Below, in pieces: positions 1 to 10,388 of a DNA stretch of 64,000 bases; the first letter of the stretch is position 1, and every line of letters begins with the position of its first letter. The notes under the pieces were generated by a model, which worked only from the letters and a program-made list of their open reading frames with translations, made no database searches and was not told the origin of the DNA. Source of the stretch: Knoxdaviesia capensis (taxonomy: Eukaryota > Ascomycota > Sordariomycetes > Microascales > Gondwanamycetaceae); NCBI GenBank assembly GCA_001510575.1, contig LNGK01000008.1, positions 3,002,687-3,066,686 of the forward strand. Reading direction: 5' to 3'. Position numbers and translations under genes: made by a program.

Positions 1-1544
1 CTTACCCCACACACGGCGAAGCGAGCTCCTGCGGATGGGGTAGCAGGCGGAAAAAGGATCAAAATACGGGCTGAAGGGCGGTGGTAAGAGATCCTGAACA
101 CGTCCCCGGGAAATGAAATATCCGGGCAGCACACATTCACGCGAGTTCACATTTACCGTGCAGCAGCCCGGGGCCTTTTGTTCGCCGTCTTCCGATCGTC
201 CCGCCACCGGACTGGTCGAGCTGTGTACGACAGTTCATCTTCATGGCCTTTCACCACCCGACCTGCCAAGATAGTGTCGCAATTTCACCGGCATCCCATC
301 TTCGATTATTCAGGGCTGTCGTCTTGCATATGTTGGGCCCGGTCTTTGCCACCCGAGATGGAGATAGAAAATGACGTGCTGGATACCGTTCTGCATTGTG
401 TTTTCCCTTAGAGAACCTCAACATGGAAACCCGACACGACTCCGGAGGAGTCTCCTCATGATAAACGGCGAGGTAATTTCGTCTTCCCGCCTCAAAAAAA
501 GGACTCTTCAAACACAGCTCGGAGTGCGCGTTTTTGCGAAATTCGATAGATGCCCAAGCAACAAACAAGTCTCTGACTGGAACCGTTCCAACCGGCGATA
601 TCGACAAGCTTGGGCCTCGATGGAAAGACGAGGAAACTCGCCGAAAGTGAGCCCAAAAAACAACACTCTGCCGCATCTAACCACAATATATCACGCGGAT
701 ACTGGTGACAGCCGGGTTTATTCGAATAGCTGCTCATGATACTACGTGGTTCCCATGCTGTGTCTTGACTTGCATCTATTACACACATATCGAAGTGATG
801 AGTTATATATATGTGTAGTATGTGCATAGGTATATACGTACAGATCACCTCTACCCATCAGACTGAGGCAATTGGTTGAAACGGTTCATAACTCCCCACA
901 TTGTATGCACGAGTGGTAATGCATGAGTGGCCTAACTGAGCATGTATTTTGGCGCACCGAAATCAGAGCTAGCAGCTGACAAAATAGAATAAAGAGAAAA
1001 GGAAAAGAAAAAGGCCGCGGGATACACGGCGAGGTATGACGATGAAATTCGGCTCCCACTGACTCCATAAGAACGAAAGAGAAAAAAAAAAAAAGGAAAA
1101 GATGGGAATACCAGAAAACACCGCAATCAGGTGCAACTCCAACTCCAATCCGCTGTCCAGAGTCGCCATAGCAAAATAAAATAAGAAAAATAGAGCCCGT
1201 CCCAATATACTTCAAGAATATTACCGCCACGCTGTTTGGCTCGTCCTAGCGGTGATTCCCGCGCACTCCCGCCCTCAGATGGGCCCGACTCCCGATGTCA
1301 TCACTGCATTTCGTATTGTGGGAGTTTGAGCGCGAAAGCTGCCACACTTCCGACCCTGCTCCAGTGTAAAACGCCGTTCATTAACTTTCTTGCCATTCAG
1401 TATGCCTTGTCTCCGTTCGTGTCGATGTCATAGGCTCAGAACATCCAACGGCGTGTCGGTGGCTTCGAAGTTTCCAGCCATTATCATAAAAGGGTTCCCC
1501 GGTCAAGACAGGGCGTTGGCCGCCAGTCATACAAACTGGACCAC
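1..1544. other. Gene-free flank downstream of the Zn2Cys6 gene
   Basis: No reading frame here has a recognisable domain, plausible splice structure or low-complexity pattern typical of a fungal protein. The open frames present overlap on both strands and look like chance frames. A short A-rich tract lies near 1082-1095. The stretch probably includes the 3' end of the minus-strand transcription factor transcript, whose stop codon is at 1545. Confidence 0.5.
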
Positions 1545-3904
1545 CTAGCCAAACACAACCGTAACTCCAAGATCATGGCTGACGCCTCTCCACAGGTCGC
1601 CGCCCTTGAGCATCGGGCCGGCGTCATCGTATTCCGGCGCCCGCAGACCGGCCATGGCCATGTCCAAAACATCAGCGCGGCGCCAGACTTCTTGCACAAT
1701 GACCCAGGCCCGCTGGATGTTCAGCATACCCTGTCGTCGGTCAATTCCAAGGAATGCCTGGCGCGCTAGGTCTCGATCTTCTGTTGTGATGGCTTCGCAG
1801 GCGGCCACGAAAAGGGGCCACAGCAGTGCGCCCATCGGGCCTGCGTTCTGCACCGTGCCAACGCAGTGTGACAGAGCGACGCGCACGTGACGTTGGACAA
1901 GAACATGGTTTCGCGGGCGGCCTAGGATGGACCGGTACAGAAAGACGAATCCGCTGTGGCGGTACGCAAGCGCGTTGTTGAGAATCGACTGAAGTCGCGC
2001 TCGTTCGTTTGATGCTGGGCTATTCTCATCCTCGTGATCATCCGCCAGGAAACTGGCGGGGAGGCACGGCAGCCACTCGTTGAGGGCTGTCTCGATCACA
2101 AGCGTGGCCGAGTCAAACTCGGCCTGCAGCGCAGCTGCCTTGGCAGTGCGCCGATTGGCAATGGCCTCTCGGAGTTCCTTCTTCAGACCTTGAAGTCCGG
2201 AGAGGCGGTGAATAATAGGCCAAAGAGTTGTCGACAGTCCGAGAAGAGCATCGACGTTGCTGAGCGGGGAAGTCGGAGTATCAACAGCCGGGAATGGTGC
2301 CATCGAGCTCGCCGCAGGAGAAGGCGAGATTGGGACTGTTCCGAACGATAAAGAGGCGATGACATCGTAGAATCGGAAAGCCTGTCAAGTTAGAATGAAC
2401 GTTAGAGCGGTTTGAAGCGTCATAGCACAAGACTAGAGTAAAACGCGATATCTTACCCTTTCAAGAAACATGGCCGTCGGATCGGGAAATTCGTCTTTGG
2501 GAGAAGTGTGCGTTGTCATGACTGTTAGGGCGCCCTTCAGATGGTCATCCACTATGCTTGTGCGACCCTTTTGAAGGAGCTATTGCGTGAAGAGACGTGG
2601 TTAGTGAAAATGAATATCCCAACCATGGCTTCCACGGGGCGGTGGCTGTCAAGCATACCACTTCATAGTAGACCAAGAGCATGATTGCTGCCAAAAGCTC
2701 ATTTTTGTTTGCTTTCTGCCCTTGCTGGATCAATCGCGCCAATCCTTGGATGGCTAGATTATGCAGGCGCTCCGAGCTTTCGCCTGGGGTCAAGCCGCGC
2801 TGTTCAAGATGGGCGCTCGCAAGAGCACACATGCCGCTCATTACAGCATTGCTCTTCTGGCAGAGAGGCAGAACATATCGCTGGAACGGGTTGCCGCTGT
2901 CCTCTTTGAACACGATCAGATGTGAAAGCACGTTACAGAAGTGGTCGACCAATGCGCGCCGGCTGCGTTGCGGCGAGAATTCGGAAAACATGGGGAGGAC
3001 ATATTCAAGACGCGGGGTCGGGGCCTGGTGGGGGCTCATGACCGACAGCATTGACATGTTGGAATTCACGGATGGGCTGGGTCTGCTGGCCGTTGAGACA
3101 GTGTCGTCGGTGGTGTCTTCTTCAACCACGTTATGGTCTTGCTCAGTGTGGCGGCGAGCAGGGAGGCAAAGGTCAAATGCATCGGAGGCTGATGGGGAAA
3201 ATAGCATTGAGTCCATGGTACACATTGCCAAGATATTTTCCGGATCAAATGTGGTGACTGGGGAGAGGCTTAGAGATGTGGCGGTCGAGGTTGTGATAGG
3301 AGGGGCCGTTGTACATTCGATGTGGGTGACGGTGGGGATATCTTCACTGTAGTCGTCTTCGTCCTCCTCGTCATCCGACCACTGTGAGTTGAGCCGGAAA
3401 CTCTCATGGGCGGTCGCGGTTGGCGATTTCAAGCTGGACGCATTGCGTTTGCGATCTGGGTTTTCCTTCTTCCGCCTCTGCCGAGGTTTGGCTGCTTCAT
3501 ACACGCATTCTTGGGTTTTTTCAATGCATCGGGCGCATTGTGGGCGCACCTCGTCGCACTTCTTCTTCTATATACCAGCAAAAAATTCGCGTTAGACAGT
3601 GATACGGTACATCACTTAGATATCTCTCGTCCGATTGGCCATACCTTGTCTTTGCTGTTACACAGTAGACCGCCACAACGTTCACATGTTAGCGTTTTCT
3701 GTTGAGAGACAAAGACACCTTGAATTCGGGGAAGAAATCTATCCCTTACCAATATGTGCATCCTAAGTACATTCAATAGTTCGTTAGTATCAAAGAAATG
3801 ACAATTTATCCTCAAAGAAGCAATGACATTCGGGGCAGTGGCTTACCAGTTCGTGAACGCTTCTTGGGGATTTTTGGAGGGGCGAGGCGGGTGTAGAGGA
3901 GCAT
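1545..3904 (-). CDS. Zn2Cys6 (fungal binuclear cluster) transcription factor, six exons
   Basis: Predicted nuclear DNA-binding regulator of 649 residues. Proposed exons are 3904-3847, 3762-3750, 3654-3645, 3567-2659, 2579-2457 and 2381-1545; all have GT-AG introns and the frame stays open across every junction. The first four exons join to give a perfect zinc cluster, C-x2-C-x6-C-x6-C-x2-C-x6-C, at Cys21, 24, 31, 38, 41 and 48. It is preceded by a basic KKRSRTG stretch and followed by a basic linker. A disordered Ser/Thr/Asp-rich segment follows, then a helical fungal-specific regulatory region with HFCNVLSHLIVFKEDSGNPF, AAIMLLVYYEV and RFYDVIASLSFG, typical of the Fungal_trans_2 type. The start was chosen because its ATG has an A at -3 and opens straight into the basic arm. 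Exons 2 and 3 are only 13 and 10 nt. Targets cannot be told from sequence; no metabolic cluster surrounds it. The last exon's C-terminus could be misjudged if another intron exists. Confidence 0.88.
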
Positions 3905-6900
3905 TTTGAGGCTCTGTGGTTGGTATGGAGGGTGAGTAATTTATGAGGATTATCGTTTAAGACGGTGAACGAAACAAAGTCGCAGTTAGTCGGCGGCAGA
4001 AGCTACCTCTATCAGATACATCACGGAGATTTATCTGTGAAATATTGAAGTGTTTAACGCAGAGAATGAAATATGTGCGAGGGCTGGACCGTTTAGTGAC
4101 AAAAAAAAAAACTGGGCGTACGGGGAGGGGACAGGAGAGTTGAAGAAAGAAAGAAGAAAAGAAGTTAGAAAGAAATGGAGAACGGCAAAAGGGCAGGCAA
4201 GTCGAGTTCAAAAATAACAACATCAATCCCGGCTAGACCACATCGCAGACCCGAGTTGAAGGGCTAGGAAAGGGCTTGGGGGGTTAGTGAGATTTTGAGC
4301 CGATGTGACCAGTATCCGGGGGTTTTGGCCTGGTCGTTTCCCCAATCTGGTCAGTCAAGGTGTGTTTGTCCTGCACTACCGGGCTACGGGAGAAGCTAAC
4401 AGGGGATCCAAGCGAATAAAGCTCGGGGCGGACGACGTCGACGGAGGGAAAAATGTTTTCACCGTCAAATATTGCAAGGCTCGGATGGGACGTGGAGGGT
4501 TGCAACCAAACCAACTTTGCAGCATTTGAAGTTGTTTCGGTTTCTTGATCGAGGTGTTTTTTGGTCGGCGGCAGACCACCCGAGCAGATGTTATGTGCAC
4601 GTAGCAGAATTTCGAAATTGTGTTTGGGGGATGTGGGCAGGATTGCCCAGAGGCCGGGGTAGTCCCGGAAAACTCATCACGGTGTGTGTAGAGTATACAC
4701 TGCTCCGCATTGGGCTTCAGTCCACGAAGCTGGACTCCAACACCCAGTCACACTTGCGGGTCGCACGTTGTATCGTGGGATGGAAGTTGCCATCCTTCAG
4801 TCATGATGGTGAAATCCGGCGTTTGCTCGGACTAACAAACTATTTAGAATCACTTGTCCGGGTGTGTGTGAGCTCGGCCCGTATTTGGGTTGGGTATCCG
4901 ACCTGAAGCTGGTCAAAACACAGAGTAAATTAGCTTAAACTTTCCCGACCTTGGGAGAGATCATTCCAATCATTTCTCTTCCCAGTTTGCTGGTTGTTCC
5001 GGGGTCACGGCTTCCCCAGGTTGGCTGGCCCAGGCGGCTTGTGATTTCATTTCTGACAGTCAAGGCGAGAAGAATGCGGCACGGCACTTGGATACATGAT
5101 CTTCGCAGATAGATGTGCTGAGGATCCTGTCGAGTTCGGGTGGCTGCACACTGTACCGGGAGATATTAGGCACTGTTTCCATGTTGTAACGGCATAATCA
5201 GACATTTTTCTCTTCCCCTCATTTCAACCCATGTCCACGAGAGAAGTCATGTGGGAGGGTGTTTGTATCCTCGTATTATTGCCTCTCCTTAAAAGGCCAT
5301 CGATGCCTCTATTGACTGTGTGGGGAATTTCATGCGGGGTTCCCACATGGGGAAAAACCCAGAAAGAAAAAAATTCCTGTCACAAAATCTCAGCTCGGGC
5401 TCCTGAAGTCCTAAGCCATGAGGAGGACTTACTATATTGGATAGTCTAGACAAGATAGCGCCACGTTCAAGCCAGGTTCAGTGGCAAAAGGTGCCAGTAA
5501 AATATCGGATTCGCACATTCCGGAGAGAAGAAAAGAGAGGACTCGGGAATTGGGGTCCCCCAGACCTCCTCTCATTTCCCCAGAAAACGAGAGAACGCAG
5601 AAGGCTTCATGCGCATTTTTGCGGGGCCAGTTCTCATGGCATTTTGCTTTGATTCCAGCAAGCACAGAGACGTTGATCTTCGCTTGAGTCTGGCTCGTGA
5701 AATAATGTTGCGGGGAAGCCAGCAGATGAAATTTGGGCTTCGTGTTCAGGAGGATGGATGGACACAAGTAACCGACTAGATTCAAGACTAGAGAGGAAAA
5801 GCAACACTTCAATCCATTTTGATGCTGAAGATGAGAAGAGCCTCAAATGTCCCGGAGTGGGCTCTGCAGAGGACCCAGCGAGCGAGAAGAGGAGCAAAAA
5901 AAAAAAAAACCAGTTAAAAGGGGCACAGGGACTAACTGATGTGGATTATGCGGCAGTGGAGCGTGGCTATTAGTGCTTCCCGGGATTTGACCGGCCGCGT
6001 GTGTTCCTCGGCTTAAGCGAAGTCAGGGTTCTCGCGGTCGTGAAAGGTTCGCCTTCTGTCCGCTTGCCAAATATATCGTGGAGATGCTGATTGTGAGATC
6101 ATAAAGAGTGAATTCAACGCACGTGTCGTTCACCAAGAAACCCTCACCTGTGGTTCCCTCCCCGGTTGTGCAAATTATGTAACATGGAGGGTTGCGAGCC
6201 CTAGTACCAAGATTAAGAAGGTCCAACCGATGCATCGTGGGCTTCGCATTCAAATCCAAAAGAGGCAGGACGTGCATCTCTTCTGCAAACTTTCGTCAGC
6301 AAAGGGGAAGGAGGGAAGCTGCCTAGCGTTATGCACACAAAGTGAAGTTTTATTCTCTTTGGTCAGACGAATCGTTGGCACCGGTGTCTCCAGGCCCATG
6401 GGGCATTCCCACATGCTTCACTAGCATCTCACCTTTACTGCAACAGGGCCACCGGCAATCAATCCAATCACCAACCTCTGTCAAATGTTTCAATCCCGAG
6501 CTGGGTCGGCATGGGCCGAGCATTCGACGTGCCCGTGCATGCAAAAAGGCCATCAAGTCGCATGGCCAGGGTGTTTAAACTCGTTCGCTTTGGTGATAGA
6601 AGCATCGAGAATGACTAGTCTTGCGGAGACAAAGGGCTTGGCTACCAGAGCCTCATTCTGTGAGGGGATAACAGTCCATATTTATTTTTTTCGGTTCTGA
6701 TCGGAAGAGGATTATCCCGAAATCATTATCCATTGCAGCACATGACCAGACACCAGACGCACCCCATGTCGGCCGGTCATTGTTCGTCTTGAGTCCAACG
6801 GCCGATGGGAACAGTGCATACATGCGTTTTCACGGGCATCTCGAGACTGAAACTATCTTTACCAATTCTCTTTCAGAAAGTCCCGGATTCCACATCCCGT

Positions 6901-7560
6901 TGGTATGAGGAGGAGTCCACAGGTCACCCTGTTGCTTTGATGAGAGAGCAGTCGAGATGTCTTCATGGTCCCCACTATGTACGTATGTATGTACTGTACA
7001 GGACCTAGATCTGCCGTGGTTGGTTGTTTGAAGATTCAGACAGCTAACACATGTTTTGATTTTTGAATCAGCAATACGAGCGAAGTGTTGTATGGCCAAG
7101 AGTCCCAAGCCCATCCAACAGTCTTACATCTATCTTTTCTTTTCTTCTGACATTCTTCGCCTCTCTTTTCTCATAGATTCCATTCATAGATTCCGGTCCA
7201 TAACTTTCAAAGGACTCTCCGCAACTTCTAGTTCGTGTACAACATCGGTAGTACCATATCGATTTCGCAGATAGATATCACGTTGACAGCTATGACAGCC
7301 ACATCGGACAAATAGATCAACCAAAACTCGCGAATCAGATAATTCTATCCTCTTGCAGTCAGTGCAGCCAATCGCAGATGTCGGTCCTCCGGTCCACCAA
7401 CCGCTGGTCGGCAGATACTACGTCTTGTCGCAATGTTTCAGACATGTCATGTCGCAGCTATCAAGGCACTCAGAAATCAGCACTGGGTAGTCAGGGAAAC
7501 CCCCACGATTGACAGGACGGACAAGCCGCCCATAGTTCAACAAAAGTCGAAGTGTCTGAC
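3905..7560. other. Intergenic stretch, no gene seen
   Basis: About 3.6 kb between the transcription factor start and the membrane-protein relic. It contains many short overlapping frames on both strands with no motif, signal peptide or consistent splice joins. The first few hundred bases presumably hold the promoter of the minus-strand regulator. A-rich tracts occur near 4100-4110 and 5898-5910. A TACTGTAC motif lies at about 6992-6999. Confidence 0.5.
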
Positions 7561-7619
7561 GTGATCGGTTTTCATATCGGTACGCAACGACGCAGTGTCT
7601 CGGAAACATGCCCAGATAA

Positions 7620-9041
7620 AACGACCTATGTCCGTCGAATTTCGGTGGTAGGTGCTGTGAGGATGGCTATGAGTGTTGTACCGATGCTTGTACGGCCACC
7701 CCCGACCTGGTGAAGATGTGTGGAGGTTTGGTGAATCAATTCCCGTGTCCACGAGCTTGGGGGTAAGAGCACGGAATACATTAGCTACGCAATCAATAAA
7801 TGGAAATAACTGACGCTCCGCCGAATATAGGAGGCTGTTGTCCCGAAGGCTCAGCATGCCAGCCTGGAGGACAGTGTATCGCACAGGCTCTTGCGACCCC
7901 GGCATACGACTGTATATCCGGGTGGTACATGTGTCCCGAAGCATTGGGCTGAGGCTGTTGTCGGTCCGGTCGAGCATGTGGACTCCTGCAGTGCTTCGTG
8001 ACCGATCCGCAAACGCTATTGGTAACAATAATGAGCACGCAACGGGATTCCGGAACCACCCGAATCATTACTGAAACGGTGACTTCTGCATCCAACCCAC
8101 CTCTACCAACCGGTATCCCCTCAGTATCGATCGCCGGCGCCGAGAACAAGTTCTTTCTGACGCAAATTCCAAAATTATCGCATCTTCCGCAGGGTGGCAG
8201 CGGAGCCGACGAAGGAGGGGGGAAGCTAAATGCTGGGGCGCTCGCGGGAATTATTGTGGCCGCAGCGGTATTTGTGCTTGCTTTCCTCGTCTCCGCGTTG
8301 TTCTGTTTCCGTCGAGTTCGCACAGCCGGGAGGGCGTTGTCAGAGCGAGAAAAGGCTCGGATGGCCCCGGTTAGGCAAAATGGACAGTATGCCGCCACCC
8401 CTGGAGACGAAGATGCCGCGGAGGGAAATCCGTTAGGCATCACGTATACGGGATCCCCGCCCCCGATCGGACACACGGCCGGCCAAGCGCAATCGCTAGA
8501 GCCTGCTAGGGCAGACATATTGTGGGCAGGCGCCGGTAGCGGTAACGATGCCCAGATATACAACTGGAACAAGGACGCCACCTGCGCTGGAGTCTCCGGG
8601 ATGCCCGATATTGAAGAAAAGCATCCCCCAACGCCGTCTCGACGGATGTCAGGAATTATCGCATGGCTCTCCAATACTGCTGTAAGCACGACTGGCGGCC
8701 TTCGATGGAACACGCAGTGGGACAGCATGCCTTTGCCGCTTCTCAACGAGCACCAGCCCCGGTGGAGAGACAGCAATGTCAGTGGAATCGAGGGTCCACA
8801 AGCGGAACGGCAGTATTTAGAACTAGCAGGGAGCAGCACTCTAGACCCTGTCACTATCCCCGAGCTTCCGGGCTCACATGTGCTGTCAACAATACGTACC
8901 GAGTCCCCCGGCCCGATCGAGGTGTCGCCCAACGGCAAGCCGTACCGTCAGCCGGTCAGCAACATGGCGATAGCCGCAAGCCTTGGGTCGGTGAGAGTGT
9001 ATGATGCTGGTGAAGTCGGAGTGACAGCTTCTAGGAGATAA
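7620..9041 (+). pseudogene. Disrupted gene for a cysteine-rich, single-pass membrane protein
   Basis: One frame encodes an extracellular region with three copies of a module, roughly C-P-x4-G-G-x-C-C-x2-G-x2-C. They read CPSNFGGRCCEDGYEC, CPRAWG-GCCPEGSAC and CPEALG-stop-GCCRSGRAC. A Ser/Thr linker follows, then a hydrophobic membrane span (about 8245-8305, GIIVAAAVFVLAFLV), an Arg-rich stop-transfer and a cytoplasmic tail ending at 9041. A good intron (GTAAGA, CTGAC branch, TAG) spans about 7761-7829 between modules 1 and 2. Three lesions are visible. TAA at 7617-7619 precedes module 1, one G too many in a G run near 7757-7761 breaks the splice phase, and TGA at 7950-7952 sits inside module 3 where a Gly or similar residue is expected. 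The N-terminus and signal peptide were not found. The 348-codon frame after the TGA is intact, so decay is recent or the lesions are sequence errors. The layout resembles fungal surface or sensor proteins; the function is unknown. Confidence 0.72.
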
Positions 9042-9842
9042 GGAAGGCATGTGCTAAGTGTACTGAGCACCGTTGTTCTGTCGTTGCATGAGAAGTTCCT
9101 CCGGTATTAGGGCATGCGGGTCGGGCGTATGGCAGGGACATTTGAGCATTGTCCCTTTGGATTGATTTATCATTGCATAGAATTTTTCTTCGGGTTTTAT
9201 GTCATTTCTTGAATTTTCGGGGTTTCTCCGCATTACAAATATATGTTTCTCTTTTTCGAGTTCGTGAAATGTCAACGTCGTGGATGTCGTGGTTTGTAGC
9301 TATGACGTCGTCTGGATACACGGGACGGGATTACAACCGGTCACAACCACAATGCAGCAAGAGCAAGTTCATGATTCATTCGGGATTGGCATTTCTAACA
9401 TTATTCACACACACTTTCTATCCCAAGCTTGATTGACTTTAACTTAACCCGTAGTGCCTTTTTCTAGAGGGCTTCTCCCCCTGAACTGGATGGAAGGTGG
9501 GCATTTCACATCGGATGCAAGTTTTAGGTAGGTATGTAGTAACAAAGTTGTATTTATTGTTTTCAAATTCTAGCCAGACGCCAACTGTGCAAGCTATGGA
9601 TTTAAAATCATAACATCATTATAAGCATCAAGAATTAGAATGGAGAAGCCCATGTCAGTCTTTGGAATTTTGCGGGGGAATTCCCATTATATGTGGTGGG
9701 GAACACAGTACCACTCCCCTCCACCTGGTGTCTGGGAGACAACGAATATAAACCGAATCCAAGATATAACCAGAAAAAGCTCAACGCCGTGTAAACAAAT
9801 TTTTTTTTTTTTTCAGTGATAGTAGTCGCGGTGTAGATGTGA
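9042..9842. other. Short intergenic region between convergent genes
   Basis: It separates the ends of the plus-strand membrane-protein relic and the minus-strand NNFxG gene, so it probably holds both 3' ends. There is an A/T tract near 9799-9814. I see no gene in it. Confidence 0.5.
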
Positions 9843-10388
9843 CTACCACTGAGCACGGGGATTCGTTCCGGGGAAGTTGTTTCCATCCTCAACCTCCCAG
9901 GCCCACAGAGCGGCAAAACGGCTCTTATGGTCACGGGGGTTGGTACCAGTGAAGTTGTTTCCGCCTTCACCGTGGGGGGAGGAAGATCCCAGCGAGGGGG
10001 AAGCAGCGCGCGAACGCGGGGGCGTGCCGGCCGGGGTTCCGGAGCGGGTGTGCGAGGGGGTATGTCTGGGCGTGTGAGCCGGGGTGTGGAAGGTCGACGA
10101 CGGGCGCGACGGGCGGGGACCCTGAGCGGAGCCGTCAGCCGGGTTGGCACCGGGGAAGTTGTTGCGGGTGCGCGAGTCATCCTTGCCCATGAAGTTGTTG
10201 TCCTCGCGCGTCAACCGGTGGTCGGCGCCAGTGAAGTTGTTGTGGCTGCTAGGCCGGGGGATGCCGGGGGCATTCTCCTCGGTCGTAGCGTTCATGCCGG
10301 GGAAGTTGTTGTTGCCCTCACCGCTGGGAAGATCAACGCGCTCCTCAGTGGGAGATGAGGGCGATGACTGGTTCTGTTCTGAAGACAT
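9843..10388 (-). CDS. Small hydrophilic protein with six NNFxG repeats
   Basis: A single uninterrupted frame of 181 residues starts at an ATG in good context (CAACATGTC) and ends with TAG. The sequence shows six copies of a core N-N-F-[P/T/M]-G, usually followed by a small residue and Asn or Asp. The core phenylalanines are at residues 29, 52, 66, 78, 146 and 172. Between repeats 4 and 5 lies a Thr-Pro-rich segment (residues about 99-125) with repeated HTP/GTP units and SP sites that could be targets of proline-directed kinases. There is no signal peptide, membrane span or known domain, and the composition predicts an intrinsically disordered protein. The repeats are spread over variable spacing and use varied codons, which argues for selection on the peptide and not recent tandem duplication. 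I do not recognise the family. A 5' leader of a few hundred bases with a possible untranslated intron (acceptor near 10443) is likely. Confidence 0.68.
   Translation of the reverse strand: MSSEQNQSSPSSPTEERVDLPSGEGNNNFPGMNATTEENAPGIPRPSSHNNFTGADHRLTREDNNFMGKDDSRTRNNFPGANPADGSAQGPRPSRPSSTFHTPAHTPRHTPSHTRSGTPAGTPPRSRAASPSLGSSSPHGEGGNNFTGTNPRDHKSRFAALWAWEVEDGNNFPGTNPRAQW

Noticed and set aside
7793..8938. 381-codon open frame on the minus strand
   Set aside because: It is antisense to the membrane-protein relic. The plus strand has ordered cysteine modules, a membrane span and a good intron, while the minus frame has no domain.
1545..10388. Secondary-metabolite gene cluster around the Zn2Cys6 regulator
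   Set aside because: No polyketide synthase, peptide synthetase, terpene cyclase, P450 or transporter is visible near it.
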